Below, one piece after another: positions 35,173 to 43,874 of a DNA stretch of 64,000 bases. A model generated the notes under the pieces. The model searched no databases and was not told the DNA's origin. It saw only the letters and a list, made by a program, of their open reading frames with translations. The stretch spans positions 4,898,001 through 4,962,000 of the forward strand of contig NZ_CP170554.1 in the NCBI RefSeq assembly GCF_042701255.1, in the 5' to 3' direction. Positions within the stretch are counted from its first letter, which is position 1. Each line of letters begins with the position of its first letter. The stretch comes from Tahibacter sp042701255 (lineage in GTDB: Bacteria; Pseudomonadota; Gammaproteobacteria; Xanthomonadales; Rhodanobacteraceae). The position numbers and the translations under genes were made by a program.

Positions 35173-36537
35173 ATGTTCGATCGTCGCGATTTCCTCAAGA
35201 CCTGCGGCGCCGGCGGCGGCGCCCTCGCACTGGCCGGCACCAGCAAGCTCGCTTTCGGTGCGGCCCAGGCCAACAGCTACGACACGCTCGTCGTGGTGTT
35301 CCTGCGCGGCGGCATGGACGGGCTCAGCATGTTCTCGCCGGGCGGCAGCAACGCCAACCGCGCGGCCTACGAAACGGCGCGCCCGAGCCTGAAGGTGCCG
35401 CTGACCGGCACCGGCGCCGGCCTGGCCGTCAGCAGCGACCAGTGGCGTCTGCATCCGCGCGCCGCGCAGCTGCGCGACCTCTACGTCGGCGGCAAGCTCG
35501 CCGTGGTGCTCGGTTCCGGCATGCCCGCGCCGGTCACGCGCAGCCACTTCGACGCACAGATCAACATGGAAGTCGGCCTGGCCGGCCAGGGCGGCGGCAT
35601 AGGCTGGCTCACGCGCGTGCTCGAGAGCGCGAACCTGCCCGGTACCGTGCAGATTCCTGCGGTCAGCGCCGGCAGCATCACCTCGACCAGCCTGCTCGGC
35701 AGCACCGAGGCCATCACCTTGGGCAGCGGCACGGATTTCCGCATCGACTCGGGCTCCTGGGCCTGGAACGTCGAGCCGGATTTCCGCACCACCGCGCCGG
35801 CCGGTGCGCGCGGCCTGTTCGGCGTGCTGCCCGATCTCTGGACGGCGGCCGGCGATTTCGAATCGGCGGGCCGGCAGACCCTCGATGCGCTCAACGTCAT
35901 CAAGCCCATCGATTTCGCCGCCTATGCGCCGGCCAACGGCGCCGTGTACGACTCCGCGAGCAGCTTCGCCCAGCAGCTCAAGATGCTGGCCCAGCTGATC
36001 AAGCGCGACGTGGGCCTGCGCATCGCCACGATCGATCTCGGCGGCTGGGACACCCACGACGGCCAGGGCAATCCGGCCAACAGCTACGACTACTTCGGCA
36101 ACAAGGTCGAGGAACTGTCCAAGGGACTCGGCGCGTTCTACGCCGACCTCAACGGCAGCGGCGCGGCCAACTATGCGGGCACGACCAGCGTCGTCGTCAT
36201 GAGCGAGTTCGGCCGGCGCGTGCGCGAGAACGACGACGGCGGCACCGACCACGGCTACGGCAACATCATGCTCGCGCTCGGCGGCTCGGTGAACGGCGGC
36301 CAGACCTTCGGCAACTTCGCCGGCCTGTCCACGGCGCAGCTGTTCGAAGGCGCCGACGTCATGGTCACGACCGACTACCGCCGCGTCATGTCCGAGGCGG
36401 TGATCCGCCGCCTGCGCAATCCGGCCGTCTACTACGCGTTCCCGGGCTATTCCGGCTACACGCCGCTCGGCATCTTCCAGGGCACCGACCTGACGCCGAC
36501 CGGCAACGACCGGATTTTCGCGAGCGGATTCCAATGA
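35173..36537 (+). CDS. DUF1501 protein, Tat-exported
   Basis: 454 residues. Twin-arginine signal DRRDFLKTCGAGGGALAL, then the DUF1501 (sulfatase-like alkaline-phosphatase superfamily) body: LVVVFLRGGMDGLSM, DTHDGQGNP, VVVMSEFGRRVRENDDGGTD and HGYGNIMLALGG; Asp and His metal-ligand positions are present. The C terminus ends NDRIFASGFQ, a GFE-type motif. GAGGAGAG lies 9 nt before ATG 35173. Operon with the DUF1800 gene. Confidence 0.92.
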   Translation: MFDRRDFLKTCGAGGGALALAGTSKLAFGAAQANSYDTLVVVFLRGGMDGLSMFSPGGSNANRAAYETARPSLKVPLTGTGAGLAVSSDQWRLHPRAAQLRDLYVGGKLAVVLGSGMPAPVTRSHFDAQINMEVGLAGQGGGIGWLTRVLESANLPGTVQIPAVSAGSITSTSLLGSTEAITLGSGTDFRIDSGSWAWNVEPDFRTTAPAGARGLFGVLPDLWTAAGDFESAGRQTLDALNVIKPIDFAAYAPANGAVYDSASSFAQQLKMLAQLIKRDVGLRIATIDLGGWDTHDGQGNPANSYDYFGNKVEELSKGLGAFYADLNGSGAANYAGTTSVVVMSEFGRRVRENDDGGTDHGYGNIMLALGGSVNGGQTFGNFAGLSTAQLFEGADVMVTTDYRRVMSEAVIRRLRNPAVYYAFPGYSGYTPLGIFQGTDLTPTGNDRIFASGFQ

Positions 36538-36548
36538 GTTGAGCAGGC

Positions 36549-36579
36549 CGCAGGCGGCCACCACGCGTGGCCGCCTGCG
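36549..36579 (+). terminator. Hairpin terminator after DUF1501 gene
   Basis: A perfect 13-bp GC-rich stem (36549-36561 with 36567-36579) and a 5-nt loop, 12 nt after the stop. No T tract. Confidence 0.65.
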
Positions 36580-36815
36580 CGTGAGGCCGGCTGCTTTCCG
36601 ATCGCCGATTTCCGCCTCGCTCACGACGCGCGAGGTCGAGTTTCCGCGCGAGGAAACCCTGCCCCGACGCCTGCGAAACTCGAATGAAAATTTTCACTAG
36701 CCATTGATTTTAAATGGTTTTTTAAAAAATTCATTCAACCGTGCCGCTGCATAGCACTGACACGGTGCTCTGTTAAACTCGCCCTCCCGCCCCTCCGGGC
36801 AAGCTGCCGCCGATA

Positions 36816-37658
36816 ATGAGCGAGGACCACCCTAGTACCACCGCCCACCGTTCCTGGTTCGATCGTCTGAGCCAGGCACTGTCGGGCGAACCGCGCAATA
36901 TCGAGGAGCTGCTCGAAGAACTGCGCCAGGCGCAGGCCAACGGCCTGCTCTCCAACGACACCTTGTCCATGGTCGAGGGCGCGATCGAGGTCAACGACCT
37001 CACGGTCGCCGATGTCATGGTGCCGCGCGGACAGGTCGTCAGCCTGGCGGCGAACGCGCCGTTCAAGGACACCCTCGCGATCGTCATCGAATCGGGCCAT
37101 TCGCGCTTTCCGGTCCATGGCGACGAAAAGGACGAGATTCTCGGCATCCTGCTGGCCAAGGACCTGCTGCGCTGTCTGTCCGACGGCGTGCCGGCCGACG
37201 TGCGCATGCTGCTGCGCCCGGTCGCGCTGATCCCGGCGTCGAAGAAGCTCAACATCCTGCTCAAGGAATTCCGCCTCTCGCACAACCACATGGCCATCGT
37301 CGTCGACGAGTACGGCGGCGTCGCCGGCCTGATCACGATCGAGGACGTGCTGGAACAGATCGTCGGCGACATCGACGACGAGCACGACGACGCCGACGAC
37401 GGCGAATCGCGCCAGGTCACCGAACTCGACGGCCAGTGGCTGGTCAACGCGCTGACGCCGATCGCCGAATTCAACGAACGCTTCGGCAGCAACTTCCTCG
37501 ACGAGGAATTCGACACGGTCGGCGGCATGATCACGGCCGAATTCGGCCATCTGCCGGAGACCGGCGAGGAAATCTCGCTGGCCGGATTCGACTTCCACGT
37601 CAGCAAGGCCGACGACCGTCGCGTCCACCAGTTCACCGTGCGCGTGCATGCGGCCTGA
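36816..37658 (+). CDS. corC: CBS/CorC_HlyC-domain protein (CorC/YbeX)
   Basis: 280 residues. Two CBS domains (about 60-180) with VADVMVPRGQVVSL and IPASKKLNILLKEFRLSHNH, then MAIVVDEYGGVAGLITIEDV, then a CorC_HlyC domain (about 195-275) ending FHVSKADDRRVHQFTVRV. No transmembrane segments, so this is the CorC/YbeX branch. It is linked in E. coli to metal efflux and, more recently, to ribosome quality. In many gammaproteobacteria it precedes lnt. An unusually AT-rich stretch (36681-36735) upstream probably holds the promoter. The next gene overlaps its 3' end by 11 nt. Confidence 0.93.
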   Translation: MSEDHPSTTAHRSWFDRLSQALSGEPRNIEELLEELRQAQANGLLSNDTLSMVEGAIEVNDLTVADVMVPRGQVVSLAANAPFKDTLAIVIESGHSRFPVHGDEKDEILGILLAKDLLRCLSDGVPADVRMLLRPVALIPASKKLNILLKEFRLSHNHMAIVVDEYGGVAGLITIEDVLEQIVGDIDDEHDDADDGESRQVTELDGQWLVNALTPIAEFNERFGSNFLDEEFDTVGGMITAEFGHLPETGEEISLAGFDFHVSKADDRRVHQFTVRVHAA

Positions 37659-38919
37659 GGCCAGGCCGCAGCGCCCGATCGCGCTGCTGCTCGCGCTGCT
37701 CTGGCTGCTGTTCGCCGCGACCGCGGCCGCGCAGGCCGACGCCACGAGTGACGAACCCGGCAGCGAGCTGCAGATCTCGCTGCTGACCTTCGGTCCCGGC
37801 GAGATCTACTGGGAACGCTTCGGCCACAATGCGATCGCGATCCGCGACCGGCGCAGCGGCGAGGCCGTCAGCTACAACTACGGCATCTTCGATTTCGAGG
37901 AAGAGTCGTTCTTCCTGAACTTCCTGCGCGGCCACATGCGCTACACGATCGAAGCCACGTCGCTGGAACGCGATCTGGCCTGGTATCGCGAGGAAGGCCG
38001 CGCCGTACTCGAACAGGAGCTGCAGCTCGCGCCGGCACAGCGCCTCGCGCTGCGCGATTTCCTCGAATGGAACCTGCGTCCGGAGAACGCGAAGTACGAC
38101 TACGAGTACTTCACGTCGAACTGCTCGACCAAGGTGCGCGACGCGCTGGACCGCGTGCTCGGCGGCGCGATACGGCGCAGCCTGGAGACGCGCTCGCGCG
38201 GCTATACCTACCGCCTGCAGGCCGACAGCCTGCTCGCGCCGATTCCGGCATTGATGCTCCCGATGGACCTGGGGCTGGGCCCCTACGCCGACCGGCGCCT
38301 GTCGTTCTGGGACGAGAGCTTCATTCCGGCCGAATTCGCCCAGCATCTGGCCCAGGTCCAGGTCGACGGCGCCGACGGCAAGCCGCAGCCACTGGTCGTC
38401 GCGACGCGCGTGCTGAGCACGGCCAACGCGAACCTCGCCGCGGACGAGAATTCCTGGCTGCGCCGCCACGGCCCGTATCCGATCGGCTATGCGACGCCGG
38501 TCGCCGTCGTCAGCGTCGCCCTGAGCCTGCTGCTGTTCGTAGCCGCACGCTCGCCGCGGCCGCGCGTCGCGCTGGCCTTCGCGCTGCCGGCCGCCGGCTT
38601 CGCACTGGCCGCGGGCCTGTCCGGTCTCGTGCTGGCCGCGCTCTGGCTGCTGACCGACCACGTCTCGGCCTGGCGCAACGCCAACCTGCTGCTGCTCGAT
38701 CCGCTGCTGCTCCTGCTGCTGCCCGCACTCTGGCGCTCGCGCCGTCCGGACTGGCGCGGCGGCCGCGCGACACGGCTGCTCGCCGGCCTCGTGCTGACGC
38801 TCGCGCTGCTCGCACTCGCGATCAAGGTGCTGCCCTGGTTCGTGCAGAACAACGCCGTCTGGATCGCCCTGCTGCTGCCGCCGCATCTCGCGCTGGGCTG
38901 GCGGCTGCTGAAACGCTGA
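37648..38919 (+). CDS. DUF4105 / Lnb-like membrane protein (lipoprotein N-acyltransferase family)
   Basis: 423 residues. Signal/anchor helix (IALLLALLWLLFAATAAAQA) then a DUF4105 (Lnb_N) domain, residues about 35-250: LLTFGPGEIYWERFGHNAIA carries the conserved His, YFTSNCSTKVRDAL the conserved Cys. Four hydrophobic helices follow (about 280-420). DUF4105 proteins include the Bacteroides lipoprotein N-acyltransferase Lnb, where His and Cys are essential. The gene overlaps corC, the position occupied by lnt in E. coli, so a role in lipoprotein acylation is attractive, but whether this genome also has lnt cannot be seen. Confidence 0.82.
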   Translation: MRPEARPQRPIALLLALLWLLFAATAAAQADATSDEPGSELQISLLTFGPGEIYWERFGHNAIAIRDRRSGEAVSYNYGIFDFEEESFFLNFLRGHMRYTIEATSLERDLAWYREEGRAVLEQELQLAPAQRLALRDFLEWNLRPENAKYDYEYFTSNCSTKVRDALDRVLGGAIRRSLETRSRGYTYRLQADSLLAPIPALMLPMDLGLGPYADRRLSFWDESFIPAEFAQHLAQVQVDGADGKPQPLVVATRVLSTANANLAADENSWLRRHGPYPIGYATPVAVVSVALSLLLFVAARSPRPRVALAFALPAAGFALAAGLSGLVLAALWLLTDHVSAWRNANLLLLDPLLLLLLPALWRSRRPDWRGGRATRLLAGLVLTLALLALAIKVLPWFVQNNAVWIALLLPPHLALGWRLLKR

Positions 38920-39300
38920 GCCGTATCGGCTGCGGCGTTGTTCAACGCCGTGCGAGTTCCGCCCGCAAGGCAACCCCATCCCCACCCATGCCCTCCCCTT
39001 GAAGGGGAGGGTTTGCAAGCTCGGCGAAAACCAGTCTGAGGACAAGCCAGACTCCAATTTTCTGGCCGAAAAATACCCTCCCCTTCAAGGGGAGGGCATG
39101 GGTGGGGATGGGGTTGCTTGTGGGGTTGCCTGCAAGGGCAAGTGCGCCATGCGCTTGGGCGGCTGACGAATCAGCGTCGCACCAGCCTTTCTCTCTCGGA
39201 GCATCGGCCGGCACCCGTCGACCTGGTCCGCCTTCCGGCGCAAACCCGCCCGATGCAGAAAAAGCCCGAATTTCCATTTGCCGGGGGCTAGAATCGGCGG
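38920..39300. other. Intergenic region with inverted repeat and promoter-like -10
   Basis: Holds the 42-bp perfect inverted repeat (listed separately) and, at 39289-39294, a TAGAAT -10-like hexamer that ends 6 nt before the next ATG, which would give a leaderless or near-leaderless mRNA. Confidence 0.4.
38971..39116. repeat. REP-like element: 42-bp perfect inverted repeat
   Basis: Arms 38971-39012 and 39075-39116 are exact reverse complements of each other, separated by 62 bp. Each arm contains the palindromic core CCCTCCCCTT-(G/C)AAGGGGAGGG. A related single arm is at 47601-47640. Confidence 0.85.
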
Positions 39301-40083
39301 ATGCGCGCTTTTTTCCTGTTTGCCGCCCTGCTCCCGCTGCTGGCGTCCGCGTCGGACGCGGCGACGCCAGAGCCGTTGCGCGTGCGCCTGGCCACCTTGG
39401 AATGGCCGCCGTACGTCGGTGCGGAATTGCCGGGCCAGGGTTACGCAGCCGAAGTCGTGCGCGCGGCCTGCGCGCGCCGCGGCGTGGAAGTGCAGTTCGA
39501 ACTCATGCCCTGGGCGCGCGCGCTGATGCTGGGCCTGCGTGGCGACTATGCCGGCGTCATGCCCGAATACCGCAATACGCGGCGCGAAGCGGAGTTCGCG
39601 TTTTCGGCTTCGTTTCCGGGCGGACCGATCGGCCTGTACAAGCGTCGCGGCGATTCCATCGCCTATGCGGTCGATCCGCTGACGGACCTCGACGGCGCGC
39701 TGCGCAGCATCGCCAAACACCGCATCGGCATCGTGCGCGACTACATCAACAATGCGACCTTCGACCGCGCCGACTACCTCACGCGCGAGGAAGCCGCGAG
39801 CGATCGCGTGAACCTGCGCAAGCTCGCCCACGGCCGCGTCGATCTCGCCTTCGCCGACCGCTGGGCCGCCGAATACCTGCTGCGCACCGATCCGCTGCTG
39901 CGCGACGCCGAACTCGACATGCTGCAGCCGCCGATCGAGGAACCCGCCCTGCACGTGGCCTGGTCGCGCCAGTCCGACAGCGCCGCGGCCGCGCGTCCGG
40001 CCTGCGACGAAGGCCTGGCCGAACTGCTGCGCGACGGCACCATCGACGCGTTGCGCAAGCGGCATGGGCTGGTTCTGCCCTGA
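39301..40083 (+). CDS. Periplasmic solute-binding protein, family 3-like
   Basis: 260 residues. Signal peptide (AFFLFAALLPLLASASDA). The mature part has the family-3 layout: VRLATLEWPPYVGAELPGQG, YAAEVVRAACARRGVEVQFE, MPWARALMLGLRGDYAGVMP, and a second lobe FADRWAAEYLLR. Members bind amino acids or act as stand-alone sensors. No permease or ATPase genes are adjacent, so it may be an orphan receptor. Start ATG 39301. Confidence 0.85.
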   Translation: MRAFFLFAALLPLLASASDAATPEPLRVRLATLEWPPYVGAELPGQGYAAEVVRAACARRGVEVQFELMPWARALMLGLRGDYAGVMPEYRNTRREAEFAFSASFPGGPIGLYKRRGDSIAYAVDPLTDLDGALRSIAKHRIGIVRDYINNATFDRADYLTREEAASDRVNLRKLAHGRVDLAFADRWAAEYLLRTDPLLRDAELDMLQPPIEEPALHVAWSRQSDSAAAARPACDEGLAELLRDGTIDALRKRHGLVLP

Positions 40084-40285
40084 GCGAAAGCGCGGCCACG
40101 CGACTGGCCTGCGACGAAGAACCCACCGAACGCGCGACGGCCGCATCGACGAGACGCGGAAGCGGCGAACGCTCGACCGCACTACCGGATCATCGGGATC
40201 CGCAGGAGCGGGCCGCTGCGCGACAAACCGCACGCCGGCAAGCAACACGCACCGCGCGCTTCAGCCATCGTCACGTCGAACGGTG

Positions 40286-42376
40286 TCAGGCCCGGGAACG
40301 CCCCTCCGCCGCCGAACCGCTGCGCGTGCGCGCATAGCTCAGCGCTTCGCTTTCGTGCAGGCCGCAGCCGAACAGCATGCCCTGCAGCAGATCGCAGCCG
40401 ATGTCTTCGAGGAAGCGGCGCTGGCCCGGCGTTTCCACGCCTTCGGCGGCGACCTGCAGGCCGAGGCTGTGGCCGAGGCCGACGATGGCGCGCACGATCG
40501 TCGCGTCGCTGAGATCGGTCAGCACGTCGCGCACGAAGCTCATGTCGATCTTGAGCTTGGTGACCGGCAACTCCTTGAGATAACCGAGCGACGCATGGCC
40601 GGTGCCGAAATCGTCGATCGCGATGCCGACCCCGAGCGCACGCAGGCGGCCCAGTGACGCGGCCGCGTACTTGATGTTGTCGACGATCGCGGTCTCGGTG
40701 ATTTCCAGTTCCAGCGACGATCCGGGCAGGCCGTGCGCTTCCAGCACCGCGGCGACGCGCTCGTGCAGGTTGCGTTCGCGCAGTTGCGCACCGGACACGT
40801 TGACCGAGACCGGCCGCGCCTGACCGGCGCTGCGCCAGGCCGCCGCACGCGCGCAGGCCTGTTGCAGCACCCAGTCGCCGAGCACGGTGATCGTGCCGTT
40901 TTCCTCGGCCAGGCGGATGAAACTGCCGGGCCGCAGCAGGCCGAACTGCGGATGCTGCCAGCGCAGCAGCGCTTCGAAGCCGTGCACGCGGCCGCTGCCG
41001 GCGTTGACGAGCGGGTCGTAGACGAGTTCGAGCTCGTCGCCGATCGTGTGCCGGCGCAGGTCCTTGCTCAGGCGCCGGCGCGTGGCCGATTCGTCGTCGC
41101 GCGCCGCGTCGAAGAACATCGCGCCGCGGGCGCCGTCGCCCTTGGCCTGAGCCAGCGCCGATTCGGCGTTCTGCAGCAGGCTCTCGGCGCTGTCGGCGTC
41201 GTCCGGATACAGCGCACTGCCGGCGCGCACGTCGAGCATGAATTGTCCGGCCGGCAGCTCGACCGGACGTGCGAGTCCGGCACGGACCTGTTCCAGCAAC
41301 TGCTCCACGGCCGCGCGCGAGGCGCCTTCGTGCAGCAGCAGCGCGAACTTGTCCTCGACGACGCGCGCAGCGAACGCGCCGTCGATCGCATCGAGCCGGC
41401 GCGCGAATTCGTGCAGCACGTCGTCGCCGACCGCACGGCCGTAGGTTTCGTTGATCGCGCGCAGATTGCACAGGTCGACGAGCAGCAGCGCGCGCGGGCC
41501 GGCCGTGGCGACCGCATGGCCGGCGCGGGTCAGCAGCAGCTGGCGGTTCGGCAGTCCGGTCAGATCGTCGAACTGCTGCAGATAGCTCGCGCGCGCCTCG
41601 GCTTCGGTGCGGCGCGCGAAGTGCTCGCGCATGCCGGCCAGCAGCTGGTTCACGGCGCGCGCCAGGCGGCCGAGCTCGTCGTGTTCGTGATTCTCCGGCA
41701 CCTTGACCGACACGGTTTCCGGCGTCAGCGCGTCGCTGTCGGCGAGCTCGCCGGCGAGCCGCTCCAGCGGCGTGGTCAGGATGCGGTTGACCACGGCCAG
41801 CAGCACCAGGCCCAGCAGCGCGGCCCAGGCCAGGCCGAGGCCGAACACCAGCGCCGTGCGCGCGAGGAAATCGCGGCCGTGCACGTAGGTGTCGATGCCG
41901 ATACTGAGTTCGCCCAGCGGTTCGCCGTTGCGCGGGTCGGCGAGGATCTCGCGATAGTCGCGCTGTGCGCCGAACAGGCGGTCGCTGAGGCCGCGCCAGG
42001 GACTTTGCTGCAGCGGCGTTTCGCGCTGCGCCAGCACCGTCGCCGGCAGCATGCGGATTTCCGCGCGATAGACGCCGGGATAGGCGGCGAGCCCGGCCAG
42101 CACCTGGCCGGCGAGCTCGCTGTCGATCTCGTAGACCGCTTCGCTCGCCGCGCGCTTGAGCGTGGTCAGCGCCTGCTGGCCGGTGCGGTCGAGTTCCTTG
42201 CTGTTGCTGCGCGCGTCGGCCAGCACCTGCACCAACGCCAGCGCACCGCCGATCAGCAAGGTGCTCGCGAGCACGATGCGGGTCAGGCGCGTACTCAGAC
42301 GATCTCGGCGCGGCGGGCGTTCGAGTTCCACGCGGGCAACCTGCGGGGCGGGCAGCCGAGTGTAGCCGAGTCGCAC
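40286..42376 (-). CDS. Membrane GGDEF-EAL protein, degenerate cyclase site
   Basis: 696 residues. Two transmembrane helices (about 30-52, 172-198) enclose a periplasmic sensor domain; a HAMP-like linker follows. The GGDEF domain (about 265-420; LTGLPNRQLLL) has VVEDKF where GGDEF should be (about 338), so diguanylate cyclase activity is very unlikely. The EAL domain (about 450-690) keeps EALLRW, VSVNVSG, ELEITET, IDDFGTG, LKID and AEGVET, so c-di-GMP phosphodiesterase activity is expected; its final motif QGMLFG is diverged. GTG start at 42376 is provisional; GTG 42331 is also possible. Signalling through c-di-GMP breakdown in response to an extracytoplasmic cue. Confidence 0.9.
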   Translation of the reverse strand: MRLGYTRLPAPQVARVELERPPRRDRLSTRLTRIVLASTLLIGGALALVQVLADARSNSKELDRTGQQALTTLKRAASEAVYEIDSELAGQVLAGLAAYPGVYRAEIRMLPATVLAQRETPLQQSPWRGLSDRLFGAQRDYREILADPRNGEPLGELSIGIDTYVHGRDFLARTALVFGLGLAWAALLGLVLLAVVNRILTTPLERLAGELADSDALTPETVSVKVPENHEHDELGRLARAVNQLLAGMREHFARRTEAEARASYLQQFDDLTGLPNRQLLLTRAGHAVATAGPRALLLVDLCNLRAINETYGRAVGDDVLHEFARRLDAIDGAFAARVVEDKFALLLHEGASRAAVEQLLEQVRAGLARPVELPAGQFMLDVRAGSALYPDDADSAESLLQNAESALAQAKGDGARGAMFFDAARDDESATRRRLSKDLRRHTIGDELELVYDPLVNAGSGRVHGFEALLRWQHPQFGLLRPGSFIRLAEENGTITVLGDWVLQQACARAAAWRSAGQARPVSVNVSGAQLRERNLHERVAAVLEAHGLPGSSLELEITETAIVDNIKYAAASLGRLRALGVGIAIDDFGTGHASLGYLKELPVTKLKIDMSFVRDVLTDLSDATIVRAIVGLGHSLGLQVAAEGVETPGQRRFLEDIGCDLLQGMLFGCGLHESEALSYARTRSGSAAEGRSRA

Positions 42377-42632
42377 GAAGCTATAGCCGCGGCCGGCGCA
42401 CGCGACCGCGCACCGATGTCCTGTGCCTTGGTGCGGCTAGGAAATTCCTGCGCTATTCGTTGCGGGATCTCGGCACGATGCGACACGACAGCGCGACGAC
42501 GATGACCGGCGACGACGGATCGGACGAAAGATTCCGGGAATATTCGAAAAATTCCGCAAGTCTCCGATCGCCGTTTGCGGGACGGCAGGCCGGCTTGCGC
42601 TAGGCTGCGTCTTTCGTCCGCCGACACTGCCG

Positions 42633-43871
42633 ATGCGATCAACTGGTTCGACGCGTATCAACTATCCCGTACTGCTCGGCGTCGTCGCGCTGCACGTCGC
42701 CCTGCTCGCCTGGGCTATGCAGCCGCAGCGCCCGCACGAGGCCGCAACCCAGCGCCGCGCGGCTGCGACGACCGCGACGCCGCCGTCAGCGGCAGCCGCC
42801 GAGCCGACGAAACCGCAACAGAGCGAGACGGACGAGGAATCCGTGAGCGAGCTCGCGGTCGACGACCCGCGCCGTGCGTTCACGCCGCAGCAATGGCGTC
42901 GCAACCACGCGACCGCGGCACAGACGCAGGACCAGCACCGCTACGGCGCACTGGCCGACAAATCCGCAGCGGCGCCGACGCCGGCGGAACTGATTCAGGC
43001 GCTGGCCCGTGGCGAAGCTGCCGCCGCCACGGCTGCGGCCGAGCTGCACGAGGACTGCACGGCACTGGCCGCCCTGCCCGAGCGCACCGACGCGGTGCTG
43101 CTGCAAGGTCTGGACGCCGCGGCGCAAGCCTTGGCCCGTGCCAGCCTCGAAGCGCGGCTGCAGCGTCTGGCTCAACGCCGTGCGCGCTGTGCAGCCTGGC
43201 GCGCCGCGCGCGCCGAGCTCGATATGGCGCGCCGCGCCTATGCCGCGCGCGCCGACGCCGACCGGTTCGAGGTGCTGCGCACGCCGCTGCAGCTCGATCC
43301 GGAAACGCCGGGCCTGCTGCAGCGCCTGCGCGAGGAACTGCAGGCGCTGTGGCAAAGCCAGTCGCAGCGTCGCGTCGGCCGCGCACTGGCGCTGCAGTTG
43401 CTGGCCGACGAGGGCGAGGCACAGAACGCCATCGGTCTGCGCCTGCTGCTGGAACTGGCCGAACGCAACGACGCCGACGTCGAATTCGTCGCGGCCGTAC
43501 TGGCCCAGGGCTATGGCCGCCTGCCACCGCAGCCCGCGCTCGCGGCGAGCTGGCAGCGGCGCGCGGCCGAACTTGGCGCCGATGCCGCGATCGATGCGCA
43601 GCTCGCCCAGGCCGAAGTGCAGACCACGCCGGCACTGGCCTGGTCCTGGCACGCCTGGCGCATCTGGCTCAACGCGCATGGCTGCTACGTCGATTCGACC
43701 AGCGCCGACGACGGCCTGCTGATCACGGATCTCGGCGCGCTGCGTACCTTGGATGCGCGCCTGGATGCCGCTGCGCGCCAGGCCGCGGCCGAGGCGTATC
43801 GCGAACGCATCGCGCGCTACGGCGCACGGGCGCGCGAGGCGCGCGGCTGCGACGTCGACAGAGCCGACTGA
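42633..43871 (+). CDS. Membrane-anchored hypothetical protein
   Basis: 412 residues. One N-terminal transmembrane helix (YPVLLGVVALHVALLAWAM), then an Ala/Thr/Gln-rich linker and a helical body (about 110-400) rich in ALAL.RL.QRRAR repeats, resembling Sel1/TPR-like helical repeats (AQNAIGLRLLLELAERNDAD). Probably anchored with its body in the periplasm, given the positive residues before the helix. No enzymatic motif. Convergent with the LysR gene, stops 3 nt apart. Function unknown. Confidence 0.7.
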   Translation: MRSTGSTRINYPVLLGVVALHVALLAWAMQPQRPHEAATQRRAAATTATPPSAAAAEPTKPQQSETDEESVSELAVDDPRRAFTPQQWRRNHATAAQTQDQHRYGALADKSAAAPTPAELIQALARGEAAAATAAAELHEDCTALAALPERTDAVLLQGLDAAAQALARASLEARLQRLAQRRARCAAWRAARAELDMARRAYAARADADRFEVLRTPLQLDPETPGLLQRLREELQALWQSQSQRRVGRALALQLLADEGEAQNAIGLRLLLELAERNDADVEFVAAVLAQGYGRLPPQPALAASWQRRAAELGADAAIDAQLAQAEVQTTPALAWSWHAWRIWLNAHGCYVDSTSADDGLLITDLGALRTLDARLDAAARQAAAEAYRERIARYGARAREARGCDVDRAD

Positions 43872-43874
43872 CCT

